Shown: one piece after another, positions 1 through 7,707 of the stretch
How the letters are laid out: every line of letters starts with the position of its first letter
Numbering within the stretch: the stretch's first letter is position 1
NCBI GenBank assembly: GCA_937891085.1
Contig: CALAEY010000072.1
Span: 1 to 32,664 of the forward strand
Reading direction: 5' to 3'
Length of the DNA: 32,664 nucleotides
DNA from: an uncultured Prevotellaceae bacterium
Lineage (GTDB): Bacteria; Bacteroidota; Bacteroidia; Bacteroidales; Bacteroidaceae
Made by a program: the position numbers and the translations under genes
Notes under the pieces: model-generated
The model's input: only the letters and a program-made list of their open reading frames with translations
Database searches by the model: none
What the model was told of the DNA's origin: nothing

Positions 1-79
1 GTTTTACGCATATCGTGGGCAAAATATTAGTGCGGTCTAAACGCCTATACCTATCAGTTAAATACTGACTATCAGTAAA

Positions 80-112
80 GGGGCTATGCCGTGATGGCAT
101 AACCCCTTTTTT
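80..112 (+). terminator. Intrinsic terminator
   Basis: A GC-rich stem (GGGGCTATGCC paired with GGCATAACCCC, five-base loop) is followed directly by a run of six T. It would end a plus-strand transcript entering from before the window. The group II intron begins within two bases of the T run. Confidence 0.8.
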
Positions 113-113
113 G

Positions 114-745
114 GTACGCTCAGCATGAGTATCAGCTAACGGGTGCAAGTCCTGAGCGAGACCTAATTGCGGGAATCGCACAGCCCAAGGCAAGGGTGTC
201 CATCGTGAGGTGGAATCTGGAGGAAGCCAGCGGCAAACATCTGGCCTGACGGACAGAAACCACATACAAGGCATATGCCCGTGGTTAAGGTTGCCAAACA
301 AACCAAAGCCCGATAGCTATTCGGAACGGGTGGTGTAAATGTGCCAGGTATAAGATGGAAAGTTGATGCCCTTATCTGAGGAGGTCTCACGGACATGTCG
401 ATTAGTTGCTTTTACGAAAGTCATGGAGTAAAGCTTGCCGTGAGAAGTCAGCCGAGGTCATAGTACCCAAGGCACGTGTGCCTATAGGGAAGGACCGAAC
501 CGTGCAGCGTATTAGTAATTGAAAGTTACGGCTGCCTATGAGTCAGTTGCTCCGCAAGGAGGCTACTTGCCGAAAGTATGACGGAATCAAAGGATAGGCA
601 AGAGCGATGTTTGGCAGCTGATAGCCTAAGACAACAAGACGCACGCCCTCGGAGGTGTCAAAGCACGGAACCGCCGTATGCGGAACCGCTTGTACGGTGG
701 TGTGGGAGGACGCATGGGGAACTAATCCCCATGCTCCTACCCAAT
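114..745 (+). mobile_element. ORF-less group II intron
   Basis: This 632-base stretch has no credible protein but has group II ribozyme features. Its 5' end is GTACG (consensus GTGYG, one mismatch). Domain V is at about 669-702: ACCGCCGT pairs with ACGGTGGT, with an inner GCG/CGC helix capped by GAAC. Domain VI is at about 703-742: GCATGGGG pairs with CCCCATGC around a small loop, and the lower stem AGGA/TCCT and GGG/CCC leaves A739 bulged. A739 is the seventh base from the proposed 3' end (CCCAAT, ending AY), the usual branch-point geometry. The block near 445-500 (GTCAGCCGAGGTCATAGTAC, then GAAGGACCGAA) resembles the stretch that precedes the reverse transcriptase in intact bacterial introns. 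No maturase follows, so the intron is a deletion derivative or depends on a maturase in trans. The subclass was not assigned. The exact 5' end is less certain than the 3' end. Confidence 0.8.
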
Positions 746-800
746 CATACCAAAATTTGCATGAAATCCTTTTTACCTTCACCTACCTCACCCTGAATTT

Positions 801-821
801 TTATAAATGCCTGATTTATAA
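801..821. repeat. Small AT-rich inverted repeat
   Basis: TTATAAAT and ATTTATAA form a perfect 8 bp inverted repeat around GCCTG, between the intron and the 3' end of the ATPase gene. The rest of 746-922 shows no gene. It also holds one copy of TTTTACCTTCAC (771-782) and a weak hairpin at 894-908 (GAAAACC/GGTTTT) that may be the 3' end of the ATPase transcript. No function is evident. Confidence 0.4.
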
Positions 822-922
822 ATAACTGTATGGATCTGGCTTTCTGCGCTTGAGATTGAATAATGTTGGCCAACGAGTCAACCTAAATCAAGTGAAAACC
901 TCGGTTTTTTCAAGCCTTCGTA

Positions 923-2191
923 TTATTCTAACAGCCACTTCCAAGCAGGTATCACTTCAATCTGCTTGCCATTATCAAGAGGAATTACACCTTCCTCATC
1001 GTAAGTAACAATCACCAAACGACGCAGAGGAATGAAACCATCCAACTGTTTCAGAGCCTTGGTCTCGCGTTCGAAAGTATCCTGCATACCCTCACCATAA
1101 ATGGAGTAGGATGCCTGAACAGCGTAGCCTTGCTCGGCCACAAGGAAATCTACATCTATGTTCTTATGATAGAAACATAGACCATTACCATACTGATGGC
1201 GGAGATGGATAGCACAGAGGTTTTCCAGCAAGGCAGTATTACCGCCAAGGAGAAAGATACTCAACAGTCCGTTGTCCACGAAATAATGCTTCTTTACCGT
1301 CTCCTTCTCCACAAACTTTGAAGCATAGTTCTCTAACGAGAAAAGCATACAGGCATCCACCGCATAGCGTACATAGTCGCTGACAGATGACACGGCAATG
1401 GTTGTTCCCGTGGAACGAATCAGGTTAGCCACTCGATTGTAGGAGATGGGTTGCATTACATTGTCCGCAAGTCGTTTCATGGTGAGTCGTAGGGCCGTCT
1501 CATTTTTTACTTTATTTCGCAGGATGATGTCACCCAGCAAAATCTTCTCATATAAGCTATTCAACCAGTTGCGCTTATTGCGAAACAACAATAATTCTGG
1601 AAAACCTCCCCATTTCATGTAGTCTGCAAAGGATTGCTGCACTATAGCCCGCTTACTGCCGTACTGCCATTCTTTCTCTAATGTAATACCCATAGCCTCT
1701 AAGTATTCATAGAATGTATATGGATATATCTGCGCATCCAGATAGCGTCCACCCAGCACTGTCTGAATGTCACGGCTTAACATCTTGGCATTGCTGCCCG
1801 TGATGTACACATGGTATTTCATGTTAGCTAATCGGCGTGCAAAGTGCTCCCAGCCATCTACATTCTGAATTTCATCAAAAAATAATATAGGGGTACGACT
1901 ATAGACAGACTGATAGGCCTGCAGTATAAGATCGAGTTCGTTTGCCGTCATGCCTAATAAGCGCTCATCATCGAAGTTGATATAGACCAAATCTTCCAAC
2001 TGATAGCCTTCAGTCATCATCTCACGCGCACGTTTATAGAGTAGGTATGACTTCCCTGCCTGACGAACTCCCACCAGCACATAGCGCCCGTTTGCCTCAA
2101 ACTCAAATGGACGGTTGTAGAGTTCCACGTTCTTTATTTCTTCCTGACCCTCCTGTATTAAGGTCCGAAAAGTCTCTTTCGTAATTGACAT
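923..2191 (-). CDS. AAA ATPase with DUF4143-type C-terminus
   Basis: A 422-residue P-loop ATPase. Walker A is GVRQAGKS (residues 41-48), Walker B is PILFFDEIQ (101-109), and the sensor-like ITGSNAKML lies near 130-138. The C-terminal half (about 190-420) fits the DUF4143 domain that follows AAA_14 in this family: 'GGFPELL', then a winged-helix-like section, then a nuclease-like fold with 'DVDFLVAEQGYAVQASYS'. Members are common and multicopy in Bacteroidales, often near mobile DNA. Their cellular role is not settled, so none is claimed. The start is supported by a promoter 40-70 bp upstream. The gene stands alone, with its operator dyads at 2248-2297. Family assignment is confident; function is unknown. 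Confidence 0.9.
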   Translation of the reverse strand: MSITKETFRTLIQEGQEEIKNVELYNRPFEFEANGRYVLVGVRQAGKSYLLYKRAREMMTEGYQLEDLVYINFDDERLLGMTANELDLILQAYQSVYSRTPILFFDEIQNVDGWEHFARRLANMKYHVYITGSNAKMLSRDIQTVLGGRYLDAQIYPYTFYEYLEAMGITLEKEWQYGSKRAIVQQSFADYMKWGGFPELLLFRNKRNWLNSLYEKILLGDIILRNKVKNETALRLTMKRLADNVMQPISYNRVANLIRSTGTTIAVSSVSDYVRYAVDACMLFSLENYASKFVEKETVKKHYFVDNGLLSIFLLGGNTALLENLCAIHLRHQYGNGLCFYHKNIDVDFLVAEQGYAVQASYSIYGEGMQDTFERETKALKQLDGFIPLRRLVIVTYDEEGVIPLDNGKQIEVIPAWKWLLE

Positions 2192-2231
2192 AAACTTCTA
2201 TTTGTTACAACTCATACTCAGATATCGACAA

Positions 2232-2263
2232 CAAAAATAACGCATTTGTTTGATATGAGCAAA
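2232..2263 (-). promoter_or_regulatory. Promoter of the DUF4143 ATPase
   Basis: Read on the minus strand: TTTG (2260-2263), exactly 20 bp, then TATTTTTG (2232-2239). This is a full match to the Bacteroidetes -33/-7 consensus. It predicts transcription starting near 2226 and a leader of about 35 bases before the ATG at 2191. Confidence 0.75.
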
Positions 2264-2297
2264 CAGAATCTGCTATTTTTGTTTGATATGAGCAAAC
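2248..2297. promoter_or_regulatory. Tandem dyad operator upstream of the ATPase
   Basis: The 17-mer GTTTGATATGAGCAAAC occurs twice as a perfect direct repeat, at 2248-2264 and 2281-2297, start-to-start 33 bp (about three helical turns). Each copy has inverted arms GTTTG/CAAAC. The proximal copy covers the -33 box and part of the spacer, so a bound protein would block the promoter. The binder is not known; autoregulation is an inference. Confidence 0.6.
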
Positions 2298-2347
2298 AAA
2301 AATATGCGTCATCTTATCCAAACCACCAAATTCCAGAAGAACAATCT

Positions 2348-2417
2348 TTTTACCTTCACTTCGTCACCTCGATAAATTATACAATGATTATCATGTGAAA
2401 TTTCGGTGAAGGTAAAA
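2348..2417. repeat. 12 bp inverted repeat TTTTACCTTCAC / GTGAAGGTAAAA
   Basis: TTTTACCTTCAC at 2348-2359 and its exact reverse complement at 2406-2417 face each other across 46 bp. A third copy, in the same orientation as the first, lies at 771-782, past the other end of the ATPase gene. The open reading frames crossing this stretch look spurious. The copies may mark the edges of an ATPase cassette. Confidence 0.45.
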
Positions 2418-2487
2418 TTTTCCCAGTTAGCGCGTTTTATTTTCCCAACAGCTCCTTTTTTTGCTCGAGTGTGCTTCCGCATTTTTT

Positions 2488-2521
2488 CCTGTGCACAGGA
2501 AAAATTTCTCCTGTGCACAGG
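2488..2521. repeat. Pair of perfect palindromes CCTGTGCACAGG
   Basis: Two identical 12 bp perfect palindromes at 2488-2499 and 2510-2521, separated by 10 bp (start-to-start 22 bp, two helical turns). They lie in the 438 bp spacer between the ATPase and secDF. The layout resembles an operator, but no intact gene is attached. On the minus strand they are preceded by ACATTTGCG, as are the dyads in front of the ATPase at 32.5 kb. Confidence 0.5.
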
Positions 2522-2574
2522 CGCAAATGTTCATGTGGGGATGCACTTTTTCATGCTATTGCATTAGTCATCAC

Positions 2575-2610
2575 AAAAAAGCCGAGGCACCATCAGGCAC
2601 CTCGGCTTTT
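2575..2610 (-). terminator. Terminator after secDF
   Basis: GCCGAGG (2581-2587) pairs with CCTCGGC (2600-2606). On the minus strand the stem is followed by six T (2575-2580), about 20 bases past the secDF stop codon. T residues on the plus-strand side as well make it potentially bidirectional. Confidence 0.8.
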
Positions 2611-2629
2611 ATAATCGTGAAAACAGAAA

Positions 2630-5602
2630 TTACCTCTTCTTTGTAGTAGCTACTTCCTGCTTCTTGGTCTTCTTCATCACATAGTATGCGATAGGAGAAG
2701 CCACGAAGATAGAAGAGCAAGTACCGAAGATCACACCCAGAATCATGGCGAAGGCGAAGCTGCGGATAGACTCACCACCCAGGATGAAGATACACAGCAA
2801 CACGATCAGTGTACTTACTGAGGTGTTGATGGTACGAGCCAACGTAGAGTTGATAGAGTCGTTGAACAGCTGCTTGCGCTCACGTTTTGGATAGAGGTTG
2901 AAGTACTCACGGATACGGTCGAATACCACCACCTTATCGTTGATAGAGTAACCGATAGCCGTCAGGATAGCACCAATGAAGGTCTGGTCAACTTCCAGTG
3001 AGAATGGCAGGATACCCCAGAAGGCTGCATAAGCACCCAATATAATAAAGGTATCGATCACTAACGCTGTGGTAGAACCAATGGTGTAGGCGATGTTGTG
3101 GAAACGCACCAAGATATAGATGCCGATGGCAATCAGTGCCAATACCACTGACCAGATAGCAGAGATGGTGATGTCTCGTGCGATGCTAGGACCTACCTTC
3201 TGAGAACTGATGATAGAACCACCTGTGTAGTTGTCACGGTCGATGAAAGTCTCCAGTGAGATATTGTTGGTCAGCAGAGGCTTCAAAGTGTTGTAGAGTG
3301 ACTCTTCAATCTCAGAGTCGATGGTCTCGCTGCTCTCCTCGATGCGGTAGTTGGTGCTGATACGGATGGTGCGACCATCTGTACCTACGGCGATGGCACT
3401 GGTGTTAGCCTCTGGGAAGGCATTCTCCAGCAGGTCGCGTACCTGCTCAGGTTCTACAGGATTCTCGAACTGTACGTTGAAATTGCGACCACCAGTGAAG
3501 TCGATACTGCGGCTCAAGCCACGGATACCTAAGAACAGCAGGCAGATAGCGAATACTGCAGCTGCAACGCCAAGGGTTGTCTTAGACTTACCGATGAAGT
3601 CGAAGCGCGTGTTGGTCAGCAAGTTCTTTGACAGTGGGGTAGTGAACGTGAGGTTCAGCAACTTGTCCTTACCCATGAAGTATTCGTAAACCAGACGGGT
3701 CATGAACACTGCAGTGAAGAAGGAGATACAGATACCGATGATCAAGGTGGTGGCGAAACCACGGATAGGACCAGTACCGAAGTTGAATAGGATGATACCT
3801 GTCAGAATCGTAGTCACGTTAGAGTCGAGGATGGCGCTGAATGCGTTTGAATAACCAGCAGCCAGAGCATCCTTAGTGCTCTTACCACCACGAAGCTCTT
3901 CCTTGGTGCGCTCGTAAATCAGCACGTTAGCATCCACAGCCATACCCAGTGTCAGCACGATACCTGCGATACCAGACATGGTCAGAGCGGCCTGGAAGGA
4001 AGCCAAGATACCCATGGTGAAGAAGAGGTTCAAGATCAGTGCGCAGTTGGCAATCATACCAGGGATGAGGCCATACATAGAGCACATGTAAATCATCAGC
4101 AGGATCAGAGCCACGATGAATGAGATGATACCTGCGTTGATAGAAGCCTGGCCCAGAGAAGGACCTACGATGTCTTCCTGAACGATGCGGGCAGGAGCCG
4201 GCATCTTACCAGACTTCAGCACGTTGGCCAAGTCCTTGGTAGCGTCGATGGTGAAGTTACCCGTAATCTGAGAACGGCCACCGTCAATCTGCTGATTTAC
4301 GTTAGGTGCAGAATATACATAGTTGTCCAGCACGATAGCGATAGACTTGCCGATGTTCTCCTTAGTAAGCTGTGACCAACGGCGAGCACCGTCATTGTTC
4401 ATCTGCATGCTTACTGCAGGACGGCTGTACTGGTCGTACTCATCTTGAGCATCTACTACTACGTCACCCTCGAGCGGAGCCTTACCATTACGAGAAGTCA
4501 CCTTGATGGCATACAGCTCGTAGGTCTGCTTCTTAGGATCGCCATCAGCAGGAGCAACGCCCCACTTCAAGCTGAGGTCTCTTGGCAGTTGAGCCTGTAC
4601 CTCTGGCATAGCCAAGTAGCGATTTACCTCTGCTGTATCCTTCACGTTCACATAACCTGCGATAGGACCAGCATAGTTGCTTACCTGCAGGATAGAGAGC
4701 AATGGGTATTCTCTGCGAAGGTCGGCTTCGCTGGCTGTGTCAGTGCCACGCAGAGCGTTAGCAATGCTGTCTGAAGTGCTGATAGCCTCTGCAGGAGCAG
4801 CCTTCTCAGAGGTCTGAGCGCTACCATTGTTAGCCAATACATTGCGCAGAGCAGCATCAGCATTCTGGAGGTAGCCAGCTATTTCGGTAGCATCATAGGT
4901 CTCCCAGAACTCCAAGTTGGCAGAACCCTGCAGCAGCTTACGCACGCGCTCAGGTTCCTTAATACCAGGAAGTTCTACCATGATACGACCCATGTTGTCT
5001 TCCAAATTCTGGATGTTAGGCTGAACAACGCCAAAGCGGTCGATACGGGTACGGAGCACATTGAATGAGTTCTCAACGGCTGCCTTCACCTCATCGCGCA
5101 ATACGCTTTCTACTTGGGCATCAGTAGACTTCTGATCTACACGGCCACGAAGCTGTTGTGTAGCGAACAAGCCTGATAACGGCTGACCTGGAGCGAGCTG
5201 GCGATATTCACGAATAAACAATGAAATAACATCTTCCTGACTGTTGACTGCCTGCTTAGCGGCATTGTTGATGGCGGTGTTAAACGCTTCATCAGTCTTG
5301 TTGTCAGCCAGTGTCTTAATCACGTCTGGTACTGAAACTTCCAGGATGACGTTCATACCACCCTTCAAGTCAAGACCTAAACCGATGGCTGTCTCACGGC
5401 AGTCTTTCAGTGTCCAGTTGCCAAAATACACTTTCTCATTGGCCAATGAGTCCAGATATGCCTGCTCCACTCTCTCATCTCCGTTGGCTATTTTCTTAGC
5501 CTTGTTTTCGTAGTAATTGGTTACTACTGAGAATGAAAGGTAGAAGATACATACCAATGTCAGCGCAATGGCAAAAAACCTTACAATTCCTTTGTTTTGC
5601 AT
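2630..5602 (-). CDS. secDF: Fused protein translocase subunit SecDF
   Basis: A 990-residue inner-membrane RND-type protein that uses the proton gradient to help pull preproteins through SecYEG. The N-terminal membrane segment (about 8-28) is followed by 'GLDLKGG' and the large periplasmic P1 domain, then the SecD membrane bundle with 'GMAVDANVLIYERTKEE'. A second half repeats the plan as SecF, with 'SIDFTGGRNF' and 'IGYSINDKVVVFDRIRE'. The two conserved Asp-containing membrane motifs are present in both halves, so the pump looks intact. Bacteroidetes normally carry SecD and SecF fused, at about this length. It is monocistronic, with its own promoter and a strong terminator. The C-terminus is lysine-rich. 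Confidence 0.97.
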   Translation of the reverse strand: MQNKGIVRFFAIALTLVCIFYLSFSVVTNYYENKAKKIANGDERVEQAYLDSLANEKVYFGNWTLKDCRETAIGLGLDLKGGMNVILEVSVPDVIKTLADNKTDEAFNTAINNAAKQAVNSQEDVISLFIREYRQLAPGQPLSGLFATQQLRGRVDQKSTDAQVESVLRDEVKAAVENSFNVLRTRIDRFGVVQPNIQNLEDNMGRIMVELPGIKEPERVRKLLQGSANLEFWETYDATEIAGYLQNADAALRNVLANNGSAQTSEKAAPAEAISTSDSIANALRGTDTASEADLRREYPLLSILQVSNYAGPIAGYVNVKDTAEVNRYLAMPEVQAQLPRDLSLKWGVAPADGDPKKQTYELYAIKVTSRNGKAPLEGDVVVDAQDEYDQYSRPAVSMQMNNDGARRWSQLTKENIGKSIAIVLDNYVYSAPNVNQQIDGGRSQITGNFTIDATKDLANVLKSGKMPAPARIVQEDIVGPSLGQASINAGIISFIVALILLMIYMCSMYGLIPGMIANCALILNLFFTMGILASFQAALTMSGIAGIVLTLGMAVDANVLIYERTKEELRGGKSTKDALAAGYSNAFSAILDSNVTTILTGIILFNFGTGPIRGFATTLIIGICISFFTAVFMTRLVYEYFMGKDKLLNLTFTTPLSKNLLTNTRFDFIGKSKTTLGVAAAVFAICLLFLGIRGLSRSIDFTGGRNFNVQFENPVEPEQVRDLLENAFPEANTSAIAVGTDGRTIRISTNYRIEESSETIDSEIEESLYNTLKPLLTNNISLETFIDRDNYTGGSIISSQKVGPSIARDITISAIWSVVLALIAIGIYILVRFHNIAYTIGSTTALVIDTFIILGAYAAFWGILPFSLEVDQTFIGAILTAIGYSINDKVVVFDRIREYFNLYPKRERKQLFNDSINSTLARTINTSVSTLIVLLCIFILGGESIRSFAFAMILGVIFGTCSSIFVASPIAYYVMKKTKKQEVATTKKR

Positions 5603-5656
5603 ACTAAATTTAATTTATTTTTGTTTTATCTTTCTCTAAAACAGCTTTCAAGCCTG

Positions 5657-5690
5657 CAAATATAGCGTTTTTTTCAGACTTAAAGGCAAA
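5657..5690 (-). promoter_or_regulatory. Promoter of secDF
   Basis: On the minus strand TATATTTG (5657-5664) matches TAnnTTTG. TTTG (5687-5690) lies 22 bp upstream, slightly longer than the usual 19-21. Predicted leader is about 50 bases. A perfect 14 bp palindrome TGCAAATATTTGCA (5696-5709) sits just upstream and could be a regulatory site or part of the end of the next gene's transcript. Confidence 0.6.
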
Positions 5691-5712
5691 ACTGCTGCAA
5701 ATATTTGCAATA

Positions 5713-6792
5713 TTATCGCTTTTTTGCCACAAAACAGCTGATAGGATAGTGGTCAGAGTCACTGATTGTGTTATCTACTTGGCATTTATAGCTATGAAGG
5801 GAGGGGCTCACCATGATATTGTCGAGCCTGAAATAAAAATGATTCAGATGATAGGAAATGCCTGCACCCAACCCCGACTGTGCGAAGGCATCATTCAACT
5901 GTCTGCCAATGGCGTAGTGAGAGTAGGAGACGGGAGAATCATTAAAGTCGCCCATCACGATCACATAGGGATGCTTGCTTTCTGCAATGGTCTGTGCCAC
6001 TTTCTCGGCTTGTGGGGCGCGCTTGGCAGAGTTTTCCCCAAGTTTCTTGGTAAAAAGGCGGATACCTTCCTTCACCTTTGCCGTTTCAGGGGCTTCGATG
6101 ATGTCTTCGTAGGTGGCCTTGTCTTCTTGCGTCAGGCGGTTGGATTCCAAGTGGCAGTTGATCACCAGCAACGTGTCTTCTCCTTGCGTGATCTCATAGG
6201 CAAACGCTCCGTTTCGGCTTTTCTTGGCATGAAGCGGAGTGACGGAGAGGGTAGGGTACTTGGAATAGCAGGCCATGTGTGGATTCTCCTTACTCACATG
6301 ATGGTAAGGGTAAGCTGCCAAAGCCTTGTCTACATCTTTCTGCGTGAGGTACTGGTTCTTACTTGAAACAATGAACTCTTGCAGACAGATGATGTCGGCC
6401 TCGCTTTCCTTCAGATAGCGGAGGATGGGGTTCTGGCCGTTTTCCTTCTTGTCGGCATCGAAACTCATGACATTGTAGGAGAGCAGCTTCAGGTGCTCTT
6501 CTGGTGGATTGCCCCTAAACAGGTTCAGAGGAAATGTGGCGCGTATCTGAGCACTGCAGAGCAGAAAACCAATAAAAGGAAGTAAGGCGTATTTCCACTG
6601 GGTGATAAGAAGCCAAAATAGGAGAAACCCCGCATTGGTCAGGGCTAAGATAGGGAAAGTGAGGCCTATCGGCGACAGTGTGGGATGCTCGATGGGCGAC
6701 AACCTCTCGCTATAGGCTACCAATAGCATGAGGCAGATGAACAGCATATTGACCATTCCGATGCAGCGTTTGATGAATTTTCCTATCTTCAT
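5713..6792 (-). CDS. Membrane-anchored endonuclease/exonuclease/phosphatase family protein
   Basis: A 359-residue protein. The first ~110 residues hold about three hydrophobic segments. A DNase I-like (EEP) domain follows: 'LLSYNVMSF' (metal-site Asn), 'ADIICLQEF' (metal-site Glu), 'VIVMGDFNDSP' (Asp/Asn catalytic pair) and 'SDSDHYPI' (catalytic His). All core catalytic residues are present. The substrate cannot be told from sequence: the family cleaves phosphodiesters in nucleic acids, phosphoinositides or sphingomyelin, and the membrane anchor argues for an envelope substrate. It is the third gene of a rhomboid-rhomboid-EEP operon, starting 12 bases after the preceding stop. Confidence 0.88.
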   Translation of the reverse strand: MKIGKFIKRCIGMVNMLFICLMLLVAYSERLSPIEHPTLSPIGLTFPILALTNAGFLLFWLLITQWKYALLPFIGFLLCSAQIRATFPLNLFRGNPPEEHLKLLSYNVMSFDADKKENGQNPILRYLKESEADIICLQEFIVSSKNQYLTQKDVDKALAAYPYHHVSKENPHMACYSKYPTLSVTPLHAKKSRNGAFAYEITQGEDTLLVINCHLESNRLTQEDKATYEDIIEAPETAKVKEGIRLFTKKLGENSAKRAPQAEKVAQTIAESKHPYVIVMGDFNDSPVSYSHYAIGRQLNDAFAQSGLGAGISYHLNHFYFRLDNIMVSPSLHSYKCQVDNTISDSDHYPISCFVAKKR

Positions 6793-6804
6793 GGCATGCA
6801 GTGG

Positions 6805-7707
6805 CTATTTGCGGTTGCTGGCATTGAAGAGGGCTTTCTTCTCTTCGGACGTCAGACTTTCGTAACCCGACTTCTTCAGTTTGTCGAGGATGCGGTCTAT
6901 CTCGTCACTCTGTGCCTTCTTCTCTGCATTGTAGTCATAGTCTTCTTGGCGTTTCCCACCATAACGGGCTTTCATCTTCGGCTTTTTAAGAGCAGATTTG
7001 CGCTGGAAGAGGTCGGTAGTCTTATCGATGAAGCCATTGATCCACTTCGTGAGGTCGTTGCCTTTTTGGAGCGACCAGGCAAACCAAAGTCCTGCCAAAG
7101 CACCTCCTAAGTGGGCAATATGCCCACCCGCATTGTCGGCATTGATAAACAGCAAATCCAGTCCGATGACAATCAGTGCCAGATATTTCAGGCGTAGCTC
7201 TCCGATAAATAGCAGGTTGATGGAGTGATCGGGCTCTCTATAGGCCACTGCAGCAACAATGGCCAGTACTGAAGCCGAGGCTCCTACCAGATAGGAATAG
7301 CCTGCCATGGGGATGAACAGCGGGAATACGTTGTATGCCAACATATAAAGTAATCCACCACAGACACCTCCGAAGATGTATAGCCCCCTGAGATGCTTGG
7401 CAGAAAACAGCTGTAGGAACATCATGCCAAACCAGTAGAGCCACAGCATATTAAACAGCAGGTGGAGCACTCCCGCATGCATGAACATGTAGGAAATAAT
7501 AGACCATGGCTGTGTGCAAAAGCGACTGACGGAGGCAGGCAATTCTGCATAGCGCAGCAGGGCACTGATGTCTTGGCGAAACAGCATGAAGGCGATTTGT
7601 ACCACTGAAACCAGTACAAAAACACCCACGTTGATGTAGATAAGCTGCATCAACATGCTTCCTTGGAGGAAACGTTCCTTGAGGTTATTGATAATTGTAG
7701 AATCCAT
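6805..7707 (-). CDS. Rhomboid family intramembrane serine protease (second of pair)
   Basis: An integral membrane protease that cuts transmembrane segments. I chose the ATG at 7707 (300 residues, 'MDSTIINNLKERF'). A longer frame to 7752 adds a 15-residue hydrophilic tail with no family counterpart and lies deeper in the upstream gene. Visible features: 'HAGVLHLLFNM' (conserved His/Asn), 'GASAS' with catalytic Ser144, and 'HIAHLGG' with catalytic His199. A basic, hydrophilic tail of about 85 residues follows the last membrane helix and ends in a short EEK-rich helix, which is unusual for a minimal rhomboid. The start codon overlaps the upstream rhomboid gene by 23 bases, so translation is probably coupled. 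Confidence 0.9.
   Translation of the reverse strand: MDSTIINNLKERFLQGSMLMQLIYINVGVFVLVSVVQIAFMLFRQDISALLRYAELPASVSRFCTQPWSIISYMFMHAGVLHLLFNMLWLYWFGMMFLQLFSAKHLRGLYIFGGVCGGLLYMLAYNVFPLFIPMAGYSYLVGASASVLAIVAAVAYREPDHSINLLFIGELRLKYLALIVIGLDLLFINADNAGGHIAHLGGALAGLWFAWSLQKGNDLTKWINGFIDKTTDLFQRKSALKKPKMKARYGGKRQEDYDYNAEKKAQSDEIDRILDKLKKSGYESLTSEEKKALFNASNRK

Noticed and set aside
2..40. Twelve-codon open end (..RGQNISAV stop) at the left edge that could be the C-terminus of a gene
   Set aside because: Too short to recognise; only the terminator after it hints at a gene, so it is not listed.
578..796. 72-codon plus-strand frame inside the intron, reading '..PPYAEPLVRWCGRTHGE'
   Set aside because: It is a translation of domains V and VI of the ribozyme; such frames appear in many group II introns and are not proteins.
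2248..2297. Start of a CRISPR array
   Set aside because: Only two copies of 17 bp with a 16 bp gap, no cas genes; the position over a promoter fits an operator.
2309..2518. 69-codon minus-strand frame between the ATPase and secDF
   Set aside because: No family resemblance, and it runs through palindromes and inverted repeats; possible remnant but not supported as a gene.
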